From a virus, in the IMG/VR virus record IMGVR_UViG_3300046457_000143, positions 1 to 64,000 of that record: a DNA stretch of 64,000 bases. One strand, written 5' to 3'. Below the pieces are notes generated by a model. That model worked only from the letters and a program-made list of their open reading frames with translations. It did no database searches and was not told the DNA's origin. This document shows, piece after piece, positions 33,901 through 39,521 of the stretch (within the stretch, counting starts at the first letter, position 1; every line of letters starts with the position of its first letter). The position numbers were made by a program, and so were the translations under genes.

Positions 33901-36446
33901 TGGCAAGGAACGCCGCCAAGTATGCGCAGCTCTCGTTCAAGATGGCGACCGAGAAGGGCGGCAATGAAGTGGCCGAGTCGGTGGTGGAGCTGATGAACCG
34001 GGCCAATGCGTGGCAGCCGCTGCATGACCTCGTCTATGACTTCGTCGGCCGCACTGAACAGAACGCTCCGGTCTACGACATGCTGAAGCTCGTGCATAGC
34101 CAGGTCTCACAGGATCGTCAGAACTACCGTGAGCAGGTGCCGTCGATCATCGCCTCGAAGTTCACGCGTGAGCTGGAGGATCACGAGTGGACGACGCTGC
34201 ACCGGGCACTGACGAAGACCGACATTGCCTCGCTGCGTCAGTCGCTGTCGAACGCCGAGATCACCGAGATCCTGGGTGATGCCAAGCAGCATTCGGCAGC
34301 GATCGATGCACTGGAAAAGCAGCTCCAGGATGCCGAGCCGAAGTGGTTCGCCGCACGCCAGAAGAAGGCGCAGCAGCTCGCCCGCTACATGATGACCAGT
34401 GAAGTCGGCCAGAACCTGCTGAGGAATGCCCATGCGGTGGCGCACCTCTGGGGCGAGAACAACCGTCCGAAGAGCGCCGGCGAGCATATCGTCAGCATGG
34501 TCGACCAGCTGACCACGCTCTATGCGCTGGAGCATCTCACGCCGACCGAGCGGAGCAATCTCCTTTCCCTGGTTCAACAGGAGGCCGCAGGCATCGCCTA
34601 CTCGACGGACTACCTGACAGGCCAGCGTGCGGAAGAGCAGCGCAAGATGAACACCCGCAGCGGCCGCGCACTGGCCAATGCCTTCAAGGGCTACGTGCCC
34701 GAGCAGACCGCTGGCGGTGTGCATCTGGTCGTGGCGGATGACAAGGAATACCAGCAGTGGACCGAACGGGCCTACGAGCGCCTCGGTGACTATCAGGGTT
34801 CCACCGCTGATGGAACCAAGGGAAGGATGGGGTATTACTTCTCCGGCACGTCCCCGAAGAATGTGTTCCTGCAGGGGATGTTCCAGAACGTGCGGCATAC
34901 CGCAGGTGGCGTGGACATCCTCACGGGTTACAACAACTCGACGATGACGGCGGGCCGCATCACCGACCGGGAGCAGGTAGCACGTATTGCCCTGAACCTG
35001 CGCTTCGAGAAGGGCAACGAGCCGCTCATGCCAATCTACGACCGCAACGGCGGCGTGGTCGGCTTCGAGCGTTCGATCGACCCGGAGATGCTGGCGAAGA
35101 TCCAGACGCCGCAGAACATGGCCAACCAGATCGGTGCCTGGCGTGGCCGGCAGGTCGAGGAGGAGAAAGCGCAGCGTTTCAACAATGCGTTGATCGATGC
35201 CCTGCACGACCGCTACAAGTCGGACATGAAGCAGAGCGGCAGCAATGCGCTCGGCTACGTGAACCTGTTCGACAAGGCTTACCTCAAGACCAATCCGGTG
35301 ATTGCCGATGCAGTCAAGCTCTGGACGCCGGAGACCCGCTCGGCCATCAAGGCAGCATTTGGCGAAGATGCTTTCTGGGTGCCCAAGGACATGCTGCACG
35401 ATGTAACGGGTTACCGTCAGGCATCAGTGGGTGACGTGTGGACGGGTAACTCCCGCTGGTCCAAGGAGACTCAGGACTTTGTGCGCCGGACTCTCATTGG
35501 TATGTTCGGCAACAAGGCCTACGAATACTTCGTCAACGGCGAGAAGATGTTGCAGAACTTCATTGGTGATGCCAAGACACTGATCGTAGTGAAGAGTGTT
35601 GTGGTGCCGATGGTCAACGCAATGGGCAATGTGTTGCAACTCATGAGCCGCGGAGTGCCGATCAAGCACATCATGACCAGTGTTCCGAAGAAGATTGCCG
35701 AGACTAACCTGTATGTGAAGCAACGTCAGAAGCAGATCGAGATCGAGGCAGATCTGCGCACTGCAACTGATGACGTGGTGCAGACCCGTCAGCTTCAGAC
35801 TCAGTGGCAGGTGATTGAGGATGGCTTCAAGCGTCTGTCGATCTACCCGCTCATTGCCAATGGTGAGTTCACGGCGATTTCGGATGCCTCGAAGGTGGGT
35901 TCAGATGATGTTGCTCTGACTTCGGGCAAGTGGCACTCGTTCATGGAGGCACAGGTTGCGAAGTTGCCGAAGTCCTTCCAGACCGCTGCACGGTACGCCC
36001 TGGTGACCAAGGACACCGCACTGTACAAGGGTCTGCAGAAATCTGTGGAGTATGGCGACTTCATCGCCAAGGCTGTGCTGTATGACGACCTGACGGGTCG
36101 CAAGGGGCTGAACCAGGAGAAGGCACTGGGCCGGATCACCGAGGAGTTCGTGAACTACGACAAGCTGCCGGGACGTTTCCGGGGCTACCTCGAATCCGTG
36201 GGCCTGCTGTGGTTCTACAACTTCAAGATCCGGGCGACGAAGACGGCCATGTCGATGCTGCGCAATAATCCGGTGCATTCGATGCTGGCCTACAGCCTAC
36301 CGCTGCCGGACCTGTTCAGCTCGGTGGGCACGCCGCTCTCGGACAACTTCATTGCGAAGCTGTTCTCCGGACAGATCGGGTATAGCTGGGGGCTGGGCCA
36401 GCTGCTCCATGCTCCGCAGATGAACCCGTGGGTGAACATCCTGTAA
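24942..36446 (+). CDS. Virion-encapsulated RNA polymerase (N4 gp50-like)
   Basis: A 3,834-residue protein, slightly longer than the roughly 3,500 of N4. The T7-like polymerase core shows the N4-family motifs: MSRVGRM at 1714-1720 (the DxxGR/TxxGR motif), EADGMTNG with catalytic D1855 (motif A), KNPLTITIYGS with K1968 (motif B) and IFDGMNMP with D2249 (motif C). Residues 1-1300 are ejection-related and include an LEA-like amphipathic stretch near 581-666. Just after the core, LTHELIHAAT contains HELIH (2538-2542), a zincin-type motif. The rest is helical. It is packaged, ejected with the DNA, and transcribes early genes from hairpin promoters. Confidence 0.9.
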   Translation: MADLNNLLASAAGSTPTSADLAYEQARQQGDGQLARGLGSLGAGISAGLGKLGDLTNSHLVTPSSTAPVPVQNPNSLDAVSARVTASLAPLAPNKQASVAEKMSGLTGESYYPIAVADSRQSDAGLQSAGEVEKDLRTMDQISFVLKYGNEGQKMLDRYNSASRDVSQQNINDRNWGETLKDSANSLVTAPITGLTSIAAWGAGQLNAGVGAEIAKNTADFASKMQGLKSQKAQDTAAQNAAISPLQDRDNEQQYQADLKSGSSNIVATARKVGRDFMAGAANEFSNPTTLAEGSANALGSLLVSAPIGGAISKVAAPITKALLPESARLGIALSADTSRALGERSASRLLDAAIQKGETHLPMAASVALQEGGGAYQQTASDVMGTDLDTLAQQSPTFQKLVAGGMKPEDARAELANQAGQAAAPKQAAVGALTGWAVAPFEAHPFQVGSARAFVQNALVKEPLEEGVQNATGQFFQNQAERDTGVDPAKDLFDSVGRQAAQGAIYGAAAAGTTAAPGAALSTTARAALGAGALTVKGAKALADRAPDALSAVADSTPRNLQDVKDTLSSVYDAAANVGGKVADVASKAGNAAADLSFGYAPNVSGKVADAYDYTKAKAQKGIDAVKSKFPDVKDAAGNVADAVTGAVTGAREKAADAADVNFGGVVRNAASLARSGLSAVKPYISRVTDYFANRGDAVMKVNERNSPVSDETMAGASQELAAQNGQLDALKQEIADTPDVGDDVKARATDYAERAARITQLPPEQTATWHPAVQAVVGNTTDRYAAIQRMQSFLADTKHSDADRLAVAAQLQAEKEDLHGLADANPRQLDGLPEDHGLRSYAQGAAAFVQGISQTPGMSRADRAAVPLIKRAAEIIKPLTEERVNTPEGQADAKTIANLAEVAPTELPEGSIQTALKHASKLGLNPNQKRSLQTADGLLKSAKDHFDRLVANGDKPLSPKDLVTKQVTAGESDHPFKKSAAQHAQRIAESYRAGDLDTARLQLLDLQKFAHSQQNKLAAINQALAGGNTDKSNAVHYEALSGNADRSFYTSEEGVWVDPVHFGSVRLARRVASEARFLTDLSNHLATAYPDLGVEHLANTSLDSRLADGTVSEVVQGFKSGARSVNSGTSEAKSQETKQPVTTAETVAKAEVKDAAATAAEPVNTAAAVQEVKEAPAVKVEQATETAPSSGSQTKETSNQGTKEEVKPRKPTVLTALKDASDADLIAQFADLSGQARRSVGEQAVMEAVRKELGRRGIEAASESDPKQGVAAAFPFLVQPGAEGNAFTNSFRLAKADAKGNPPSNILTHEAPLAGIGDGVKQQIRVMPAKAGKGVYESYKSVFNGANEVAKIMRANLQHFLTENEDRKSGKKRTPVGERFRDGVEAHRWQAGKVLNLTEDTGTTFHYNEQLLQGSVLAGMSWWLTSGQQGGVYDEKGAAENLGVGEQVVGDDIMNRVKGTTSTLDALDSLAAKITQYWGVRANVDAQEGLAQGIPLSMAAEVLRGLTAAGYLEVDNFYVHPTEVDTIFDNPTADEIKEMGLKHIQRLVTVKTDNERNSKDKREVLNSEMLANLRKYPDLIERAVLNDPTPAYYFSGARPKVATEQMRNEFVKNTQDQLTAIKNEQETPNYLNGTMANLYFDMGRDVALRWFGAGDLTDRTLNVNHELSLVGQNRSISQAFDEFENLHAALTGEAELKGIPVTDVPTHYGYNMSRVGRMQMLGKFNPQSTKFIREVMLPTRSTLDLSNADQRRAFDLGLAQALGIKVHNETYEVVQAKLETLLGKTFKPAVDHLQQWLNGKADFDTLPIENAFRAAGLPISPLALHALTEWARHENASADERKAFTTTAYLEADGMTNGPVNAMALLSVGPFDEQWVTNMRRGGLVIGGNESNTSQWIRNQPDNADLYAVATDRLKSHITDLKAYFANRQMVDLQNQMEHMQSLMNLFLPDLEYDGKTLSIGRGVAKNPLTITIYGSGERGIAGKIARTMTAEIYARMSNAAQLMADAERGKQEITPAQAFFPNDPMAAENWNRFKQHMNALTNSVAMSYDGDYTFEEKPTKPNETGGDPQAYTLATDELKNLTTNIQHLFVKPLTRAIGDTVGNTDKGATMVRMATQSQSIILKRLFLNGVEAALEKRAAADPTFKKSDFLSAREVRAVLDSLEAYHPLLQSDDQTFFVAGNSSSYTNSSPFGMALDDSFRSPGFVYGPDNAGVAGIPFLNIGMGDGRMMQILANDPRIARTLKIFDGMNMPLDSIMEQSRAANEAVLESWKGNPLQVVLDSFRPFMEQVEKDGIGSLKMTPDEELALAKAIFGLNVKAGEVTLEESFDRMKELVSYVERGAMQVEARHRVLDQLNLSLDQMSSAGAPHVVENKLQISGTDKEIADQMAKLYADELAKIKVERGLVKEDAPQRAPEETAAHTAAVESENIAGQINQYGRVNKATGVRVLSPSAIKKLTKGLENIPAHQKALLNEIRLSLSTKGYSVVTGTAEQLAAYARNQGDEQSVSLNRGDSGVTLPASKRIYILNPDSEVLTHELIHAATYETVLAYYEAYEADTGRAGDPAYPGGQNSGEVINAIQRIEQMLEQFRNLDVSKESLGTQQAYADAMAAINQASGQDAISKARALNEFMAWALANKNLAELAGRTKVSPLVQLAKAAFDAIKSLIWGRKRVADPKPGDDLFSNLLFNSSIVMRSQPTPQQALSATALYHSSSYGTNSRLADYNQTFARMLENFRTQPDRKDQPTTFKAQVNFAAVQAAGLAVSLRGLGFLTTPQEASTFELVAAVLGTQMHLDANSLALAQELYQHVVKNLETEHFMRTKSEENDQGDRHQAQQKYNAIIGDFGSTKDRSGRSSLLPVFIGLAIVDDQFRDILNTIGLPEKMKSTANSRVDAMLENFFGGLTQRLAERTAGLKNEPTVGAAIDALLQHVMKVAAEREDYMSVTGAETFLDTLDRKVVEAVTALSDKGVDAMQKIIDDPKSSPMARNAAKYAQLSFKMATEKGGNEVAESVVELMNRANAWQPLHDLVYDFVGRTEQNAPVYDMLKLVHSQVSQDRQNYREQVPSIIASKFTRELEDHEWTTLHRALTKTDIASLRQSLSNAEITEILGDAKQHSAAIDALEKQLQDAEPKWFAARQKKAQQLARYMMTSEVGQNLLRNAHAVAHLWGENNRPKSAGEHIVSMVDQLTTLYALEHLTPTERSNLLSLVQQEAAGIAYSTDYLTGQRAEEQRKMNTRSGRALANAFKGYVPEQTAGGVHLVVADDKEYQQWTERAYERLGDYQGSTADGTKGRMGYYFSGTSPKNVFLQGMFQNVRHTAGGVDILTGYNNSTMTAGRITDREQVARIALNLRFEKGNEPLMPIYDRNGGVVGFERSIDPEMLAKIQTPQNMANQIGAWRGRQVEEEKAQRFNNALIDALHDRYKSDMKQSGSNALGYVNLFDKAYLKTNPVIADAVKLWTPETRSAIKAAFGEDAFWVPKDMLHDVTGYRQASVGDVWTGNSRWSKETQDFVRRTLIGMFGNKAYEYFVNGEKMLQNFIGDAKTLIVVKSVVVPMVNAMGNVLQLMSRGVPIKHIMTSVPKKIAETNLYVKQRQKQIEIEADLRTATDDVVQTRQLQTQWQVIEDGFKRLSIYPLIANGEFTAISDASKVGSDDVALTSGKWHSFMEAQVAKLPKSFQTAARYALVTKDTALYKGLQKSVEYGDFIAKAVLYDDLTGRKGLNQEKALGRITEEFVNYDKLPGRFRGYLESVGLLWFYNFKIRATKTAMSMLRNNPVHSMLAYSLPLPDLFSSVGTPLSDNFIAKLFSGQIGYSWGLGQLLHAPQMNPWVNIL

Positions 36447-36452
36447 ATGAAA

Positions 36453-36476
36453 AAGGCCTCCAGCAATGGAGGCCTT
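36453..36476. terminator. Bidirectional terminator between the late and middle arms
   Basis: AAGGCCTCCA pairs perfectly with TGGAGGCCTT over GCAA. CTTGTTT follows on the plus strand and TTTTTCAT on the minus strand, so it can end both the rightward vRNAP transcript and the leftward middle transcript that converge here. Confidence 0.85.
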
Positions 36477-36487
36477 CTTGTTTGGGT

Positions 36488-36517
36488 GGGGAATCGAGCA
36501 TAGGGTCTCGATTCCCC
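36488..36517. other. Perfect 11-bp hairpin in the convergent gap
   Basis: GGGGAATCGAG and CTCGATTCCCC pair perfectly over an 8-base loop. There is no T run on either side. It lies between the bidirectional terminator and the end of the leftward operon, so it would form the 3' end structure of the leftward mRNA. Confidence 0.6.
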
Positions 36518-36604
36518 TGACCGTCTTTAGCTTAGTGTCCAACTGTGTTGCCACGGTCGTCCGGACATCTCCACTCTCTCAGGGCGAAGGATCACATCTT
36601 ACAA

Positions 36605-36778
36605 CTATCGGCGGGGCCGTCTCTTCTCTGGCTCAGGTGCTTTGCTGGCGAGCCAGCAGACGATCCCGATGATGGCGAGTATCGCCAGATAGGGGGCCAT
36701 CGAGACCACCATCGCCGTGATGGCGATGAAGGCGATCACGAAGACCACCACTATCAACAGGACCGACAGCACGTTCAT
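36605..36778 (-). CDS. Small membrane protein ending the leftward block
   Basis: A 57-residue protein (MNVLSVLLIVVVFVIAFIAI...) read on the minus strand. Its ATG shares one base with the stop of the upstream gene (TGATG), which strongly supports it. Two hydrophobic segments (about 3-25 and 28-43) are followed by a basic, cytoplasmic-type tail, KAPEPEKRRPRR. It resembles no family I know; small last-gene membrane proteins of this sort are often holin-like or host-takeover factors, but nothing here decides. Confidence 0.6.
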   Translation of the reverse strand: MNVLSVLLIVVVFVIAFIAITAMVVSMAPYLAILAIIGIVCWLASKAPEPEKRRPRR

Positions 36779-37311
36779 CAGCCGTTGCTGATGCGCTTGA
36801 GGTTCGGGAACAGCGAGCGGCCAGCGGGCTTGGCTTCAGCGGCCGGCTGTGCACCGGTTTCGCCGTCGCCGGTGTCGGCTTGCTGCTGCGGCTCGTCACC
36901 AGCTTCCGCCGTATTCGTCGGCTCCGTCGAGCCGGTATTCTGGTCGGAGCCGGTCGAGCCAGCGAGCTGTTCCTGCGTGAACTGCTGGGCGCCTTCCTGG
37001 ACGGCCTGGTTGCTCACCGGGGGCTGTTCCTGCTTCCCCTGGTTCAGCTCCGGGCTGCCCTTGGGCGCCGCAATGGTAACGCCTGCCTTGGGCGTGAAGG
37101 CCGGAGCCGGGGTCGGTGCCGGCGCTGCGGCCTTCGCCTTGTTCTGTGCTGCCGGCACGATGTCGATGTTGGCCGTGAAGCCGGCATCGCCGCGCGTGGA
37201 GCGCAGATCGATGGTGATCTCCATGCCTTCCTTGATCGAGACCTGTTGCTCGATGTGGGCGCGGATAGCGGCTTCGATTTCTGCCTGAACGATGATGATC
37301 TGCATGGTCAT
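36778..37311 (-). CDS. Protein with small N-terminal domain and long disordered basic-ended tail
   Basis: A 177-residue protein. I take the start at MTMQIIIVQAEI, where ATG overlaps the RuvC-like stop (ATGA); an ATG two codons later is equally near the AAAGG site. Residues 1-60 form a small alpha/beta domain (AEIEAAIRAHIEQQVSIKEGMEITIDL). Residues 65-160 are Pro/Ala/Gln-rich and acidic. The C-terminus GRSLFPNLKRISNG is basic and shares an (R/K)SLF core with the SSB tail two genes upstream. The family is not recognised; position corresponds to N4 genes near gp47. Confidence 0.5.
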   Translation of the reverse strand: MTMQIIIVQAEIEAAIRAHIEQQVSIKEGMEITIDLRSTRGDAGFTANIDIVPAAQNKAKAAAPAPTPAPAFTPKAGVTIAAPKGSPELNQGKQEQPPVSNQAVQEGAQQFTQEQLAGSTGSDQNTGSTEPTNTAEAGDEPQQQADTGDGETGAQPAAEAKPAGRSLFPNLKRISNG

Positions 37312-37886
37312 ACCTTTGCGAAAAGTCGCATGAGTGTTTGAAACGCGGGAGTCCGTACTCCCGCATGAATGGCTGCTATGGCGTCGGCGCAATGCTCTGA
37401 CTCGTTCTTCAGGTCACCCTTCCTGTGCTTGGCCCCGTTCTTTTCCTGCCGGGGCCATGGCGCATCCGGGTACTCCATTACTGCTGCATCGATCATCTGC
37501 TTCTTGGTGGCGTTGCGATTGCCCGTGAGGGATTCCTTCACGTCCAGCGCATCCACCTGGATGATCTCGATGCCTGCGAGCCGCATGGCACCCAAGATTC
37601 CACAGACAATCCCGTAAGACTTCATGCCGTAGGCAGACTGGCTGCCTACCGGCACTTCCGCAAAAACCACGTTGCACTTCTGAGCCAGGGGAAAGATGCC
37701 CCGGCACAGCTCGGTGGCGAGATGCACGTCACTGGAGTTCTTGCGTACCTGCTTGCCGTCCAGATCCTCACCTTTAATGATGAGGATCTGGTTCAGCTCG
37801 AACACGCCAGAGTCCAGATCCAGCATCCCTTCGGCCAGACCCCAGTTGCGGTAACTAGGGTCCATGCCCAGAACGCGGACCTTCAT
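37308..37886 (-). CDS. RuvC-like Holliday-junction resolvase/nuclease
   Basis: A 192-residue RNase H-fold nuclease. The expected acidic residues are visible: D9 in GMDPSYRNWG, the Glu in VVFAEVPVGSQSA, and the C-terminal pair in NESEHCADAIAAIHAG. The lysine-rich ATKKQMIDAAVMEYP segment matches RuvC helices. Such phage enzymes resolve branched DNA before packaging. It lies in the replication block directly after SSB and is coupled by a 4-base overlap to the next gene. Confidence 0.75.
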   Translation of the reverse strand: MKVRVLGMDPSYRNWGLAEGMLDLDSGVFELNQILIIKGEDLDGKQVRKNSSDVHLATELCRGIFPLAQKCNVVFAEVPVGSQSAYGMKSYGIVCGILGAMRLAGIEIIQVDALDVKESLTGNRNATKKQMIDAAVMEYPDAPWPRQEKNGAKHRKGDLKNESEHCADAIAAIHAGVRTPAFQTLMRLFAKV

Positions 37887-37892
37887 GGCGCT

Positions 37893-38660
37893 TTACTTGC
37901 TGCCGAACAGCGACTTGCGCGGCGCTGCTGCTGCACCGCCTGCTGCCGGTGCGCCCGACTTGGGCGACTGCGGCGGGCCGCCTGCGGTACCAGCCTGCTT
38001 GCCGTCGTACTTGCGGCCGTCCTTGACCTTGTCCCTGTTCAGGTCCAGCCAGGCGTCCCAGAACACCGGTGCATCGGCGCCGTTGCGGGCTTCCGCGCAG
38101 GTGAGCTTCAGCTCCGGGTGGAAGACCTTGTCGGTCGTGTTTTCTTCACGTTCTTCCGGACCCGGCACGTACACGCCGGCATCGTTCTTCACGTTCTTGT
38201 TCACGAGGCGGCGCAGGATGCCGAGAGCGACCTTCTGGCCCGTGCAATCGACGAGGTGCGGCATGGCCTTGTTGACCTGTTTGCCGTCTTCCCAGACCTG
38301 CACGACCTTGTCTTCGGCGTCCTGCTCGGCCAGACCCTTGCCGGTAGCGATCAGGCAGATGTCGTCGACCATCGTGAAGCCGGGCAGGGGAGACTTCTTG
38401 CCGGTCTTGTTGCCGCTGCGATCCTTGGCTTCGAACCAGTTCTCGCCGTTCTTGTTGGTGACCCAGAACACCTCGCGGTATTCCTTGCCGCCTTCTTCAC
38501 CGATGAAGGTGACCGAACGTGCGCCGCCATCCGAGGTGCCGGCGAACATCGCCTTGATGGTCATCTCGTAGATGTTGGAGTTGCGCGGCTGGTAGCCGCC
38601 CAGGCGGTCCTGCGATTCTTCCAGGCCATCGGTGCTGAGTTTTCCGAACAGAGTGCTCAT
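37893..38660 (-). CDS. Single-stranded DNA-binding protein (N4 gp45-like)
   Basis: A 255-residue protein from MSTLFGKLSTDGLEESQDRLGGYQ. N4-type SSBs begin this way (an 'sLFgkl ... leeskDrlGG' opening) and continue with an OB-like core (VTFIGEEGGKEYREVFWVT, FTMVDDICLIATGKGL). The tail is a Gly/Ala/Pro linker ending APRKSLFGSK: basic, unlike the acidic tips of bacterial SSBs. In N4, SSB is needed for replication and recombination and activates late transcription by host RNA polymerase through its C-terminus. The leader is A/T-rich with only a weak GGAA, suggesting non-standard initiation control. Confidence 0.8.
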   Translation of the reverse strand: MSTLFGKLSTDGLEESQDRLGGYQPRNSNIYEMTIKAMFAGTSDGGARSVTFIGEEGGKEYREVFWVTNKNGENWFEAKDRSGNKTGKKSPLPGFTMVDDICLIATGKGLAEQDAEDKVVQVWEDGKQVNKAMPHLVDCTGQKVALGILRRLVNKNVKNDAGVYVPGPEEREENTTDKVFHPELKLTCAEARNGADAPVFWDAWLDLNRDKVKDGRKYDGKQAGTAGGPPQSPKSGAPAAGGAAAAPRKSLFGSK

Positions 38661-38731
38661 AATGTTTTCTTTATTTCCGTTTTGTTGATGTTTGAGTTCG
38701 CCGTTTGTGTGTAGAGAACCCGGTTGGTTGC

Positions 38732-39451
38732 TCAGCCGCCGTAATACGACTTCAGCCGGCCAAACACTTGCTTCAGATCGTTGTCGATATAAAGCTCGTT
38801 GCGATTCCAGAGACCCAGGGCGGAGCGCATCTTTTCCCCCTGGCTCTCCTTGGTGACGCGGGTACAGAAGACGTACTTGACGCCATCCTCGCGCTCCTCG
38901 TCGGTGATGTGCAGCAGATCGTTCTCGATGCTTTCGAGCTTCTTGACCGGCATCTGCTTGGTGCCGAGGATCGTGGTGAAGTCCGCTTCCACGCCGATCT
39001 TGCCGACGGCGCCCTTGATGGGCACCTTCGTCTCGAACGTGGCGGTCTGCTCGTTCACCTGCGTGTCCTCGTGGGCCATGATTGCGTAGTCCTTCGTGCC
39101 GGCCTTGATCTTGTGGATCAGATCCCGGTAGAAGTTGCCGTAGGCGCCCCACGCAGCCTGCGTGTTCACTGCGCCGACCACGTACTGGCGCTCGTACATC
39201 GACATGAGGAACGTGATCGTGTCGAGCACTGCACCCTTCACGTCATTCGTGCCTTCGATCTCGTCGATGTGGTTGAGCACTTCGTATGCGTCGGCCACTT
39301 CGACACTGGCCATGAACTTGTCCCGGAATGGGAGTTCCTTTAGGTCGGTGTTCAGATACACCATCGAGTCCTGCTCCAGGTTCCGAAGCGAGGTGGATTT
39401 CCCCGTGTTCGGTTTGCCCATGATCAGCACGATGTTCTTGTTCTGAGCCAT
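38732..39451 (-). CDS. Sak4-like RecA-fold ATPase
   Basis: A 239-residue ATPase from MAQNKNIVLIMGKPNTGKSTS, start chosen after GGGAGCAATAC; the longer ORF to 39499 is rejected. Walker A is GKPNTGKS at residues 12-19; the Walker B-like AVLDTITF follows. Downstream motifs AIMAHEDTQV and YVFCTRVTKES fit the phage RecA-like AAA_24/Sak4 family. These proteins work with SSB in single-strand annealing and replication-linked recombination, and this gene lies directly upstream of the SSB gene. Confidence 0.7.
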   Translation of the reverse strand: MAQNKNIVLIMGKPNTGKSTSLRNLEQDSMVYLNTDLKELPFRDKFMASVEVADAYEVLNHIDEIEGTNDVKGAVLDTITFLMSMYERQYVVGAVNTQAAWGAYGNFYRDLIHKIKAGTKDYAIMAHEDTQVNEQTATFETKVPIKGAVGKIGVEADFTTILGTKQMPVKKLESIENDLLHITDEEREDGVKYVFCTRVTKESQGEKMRSALGLWNRNELYIDNDLKQVFGRLKSYYGG

Positions 39452-39521
39452 GTATTGCTCCCTTGAATGCGTGTTGGCCCAGTCGCCAACCCCAAACAAC
39501 AGGGTCGGCGGCCGATCCGGT

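Noticed and set aside
31494-34097. 867-codon minus-strand open frame inside vRNAP
   Set aside because: It is antisense to conserved vRNAP sequence and low-complexity in composition, a typical GC-rich shadow.
36488-36517. Possible tRNA T-arm (TCGATTCCCC) in the convergent gap
   Set aside because: The stem is 11 bp with an 8-base loop and there is no acceptor, D-arm or anticodon arm around it.
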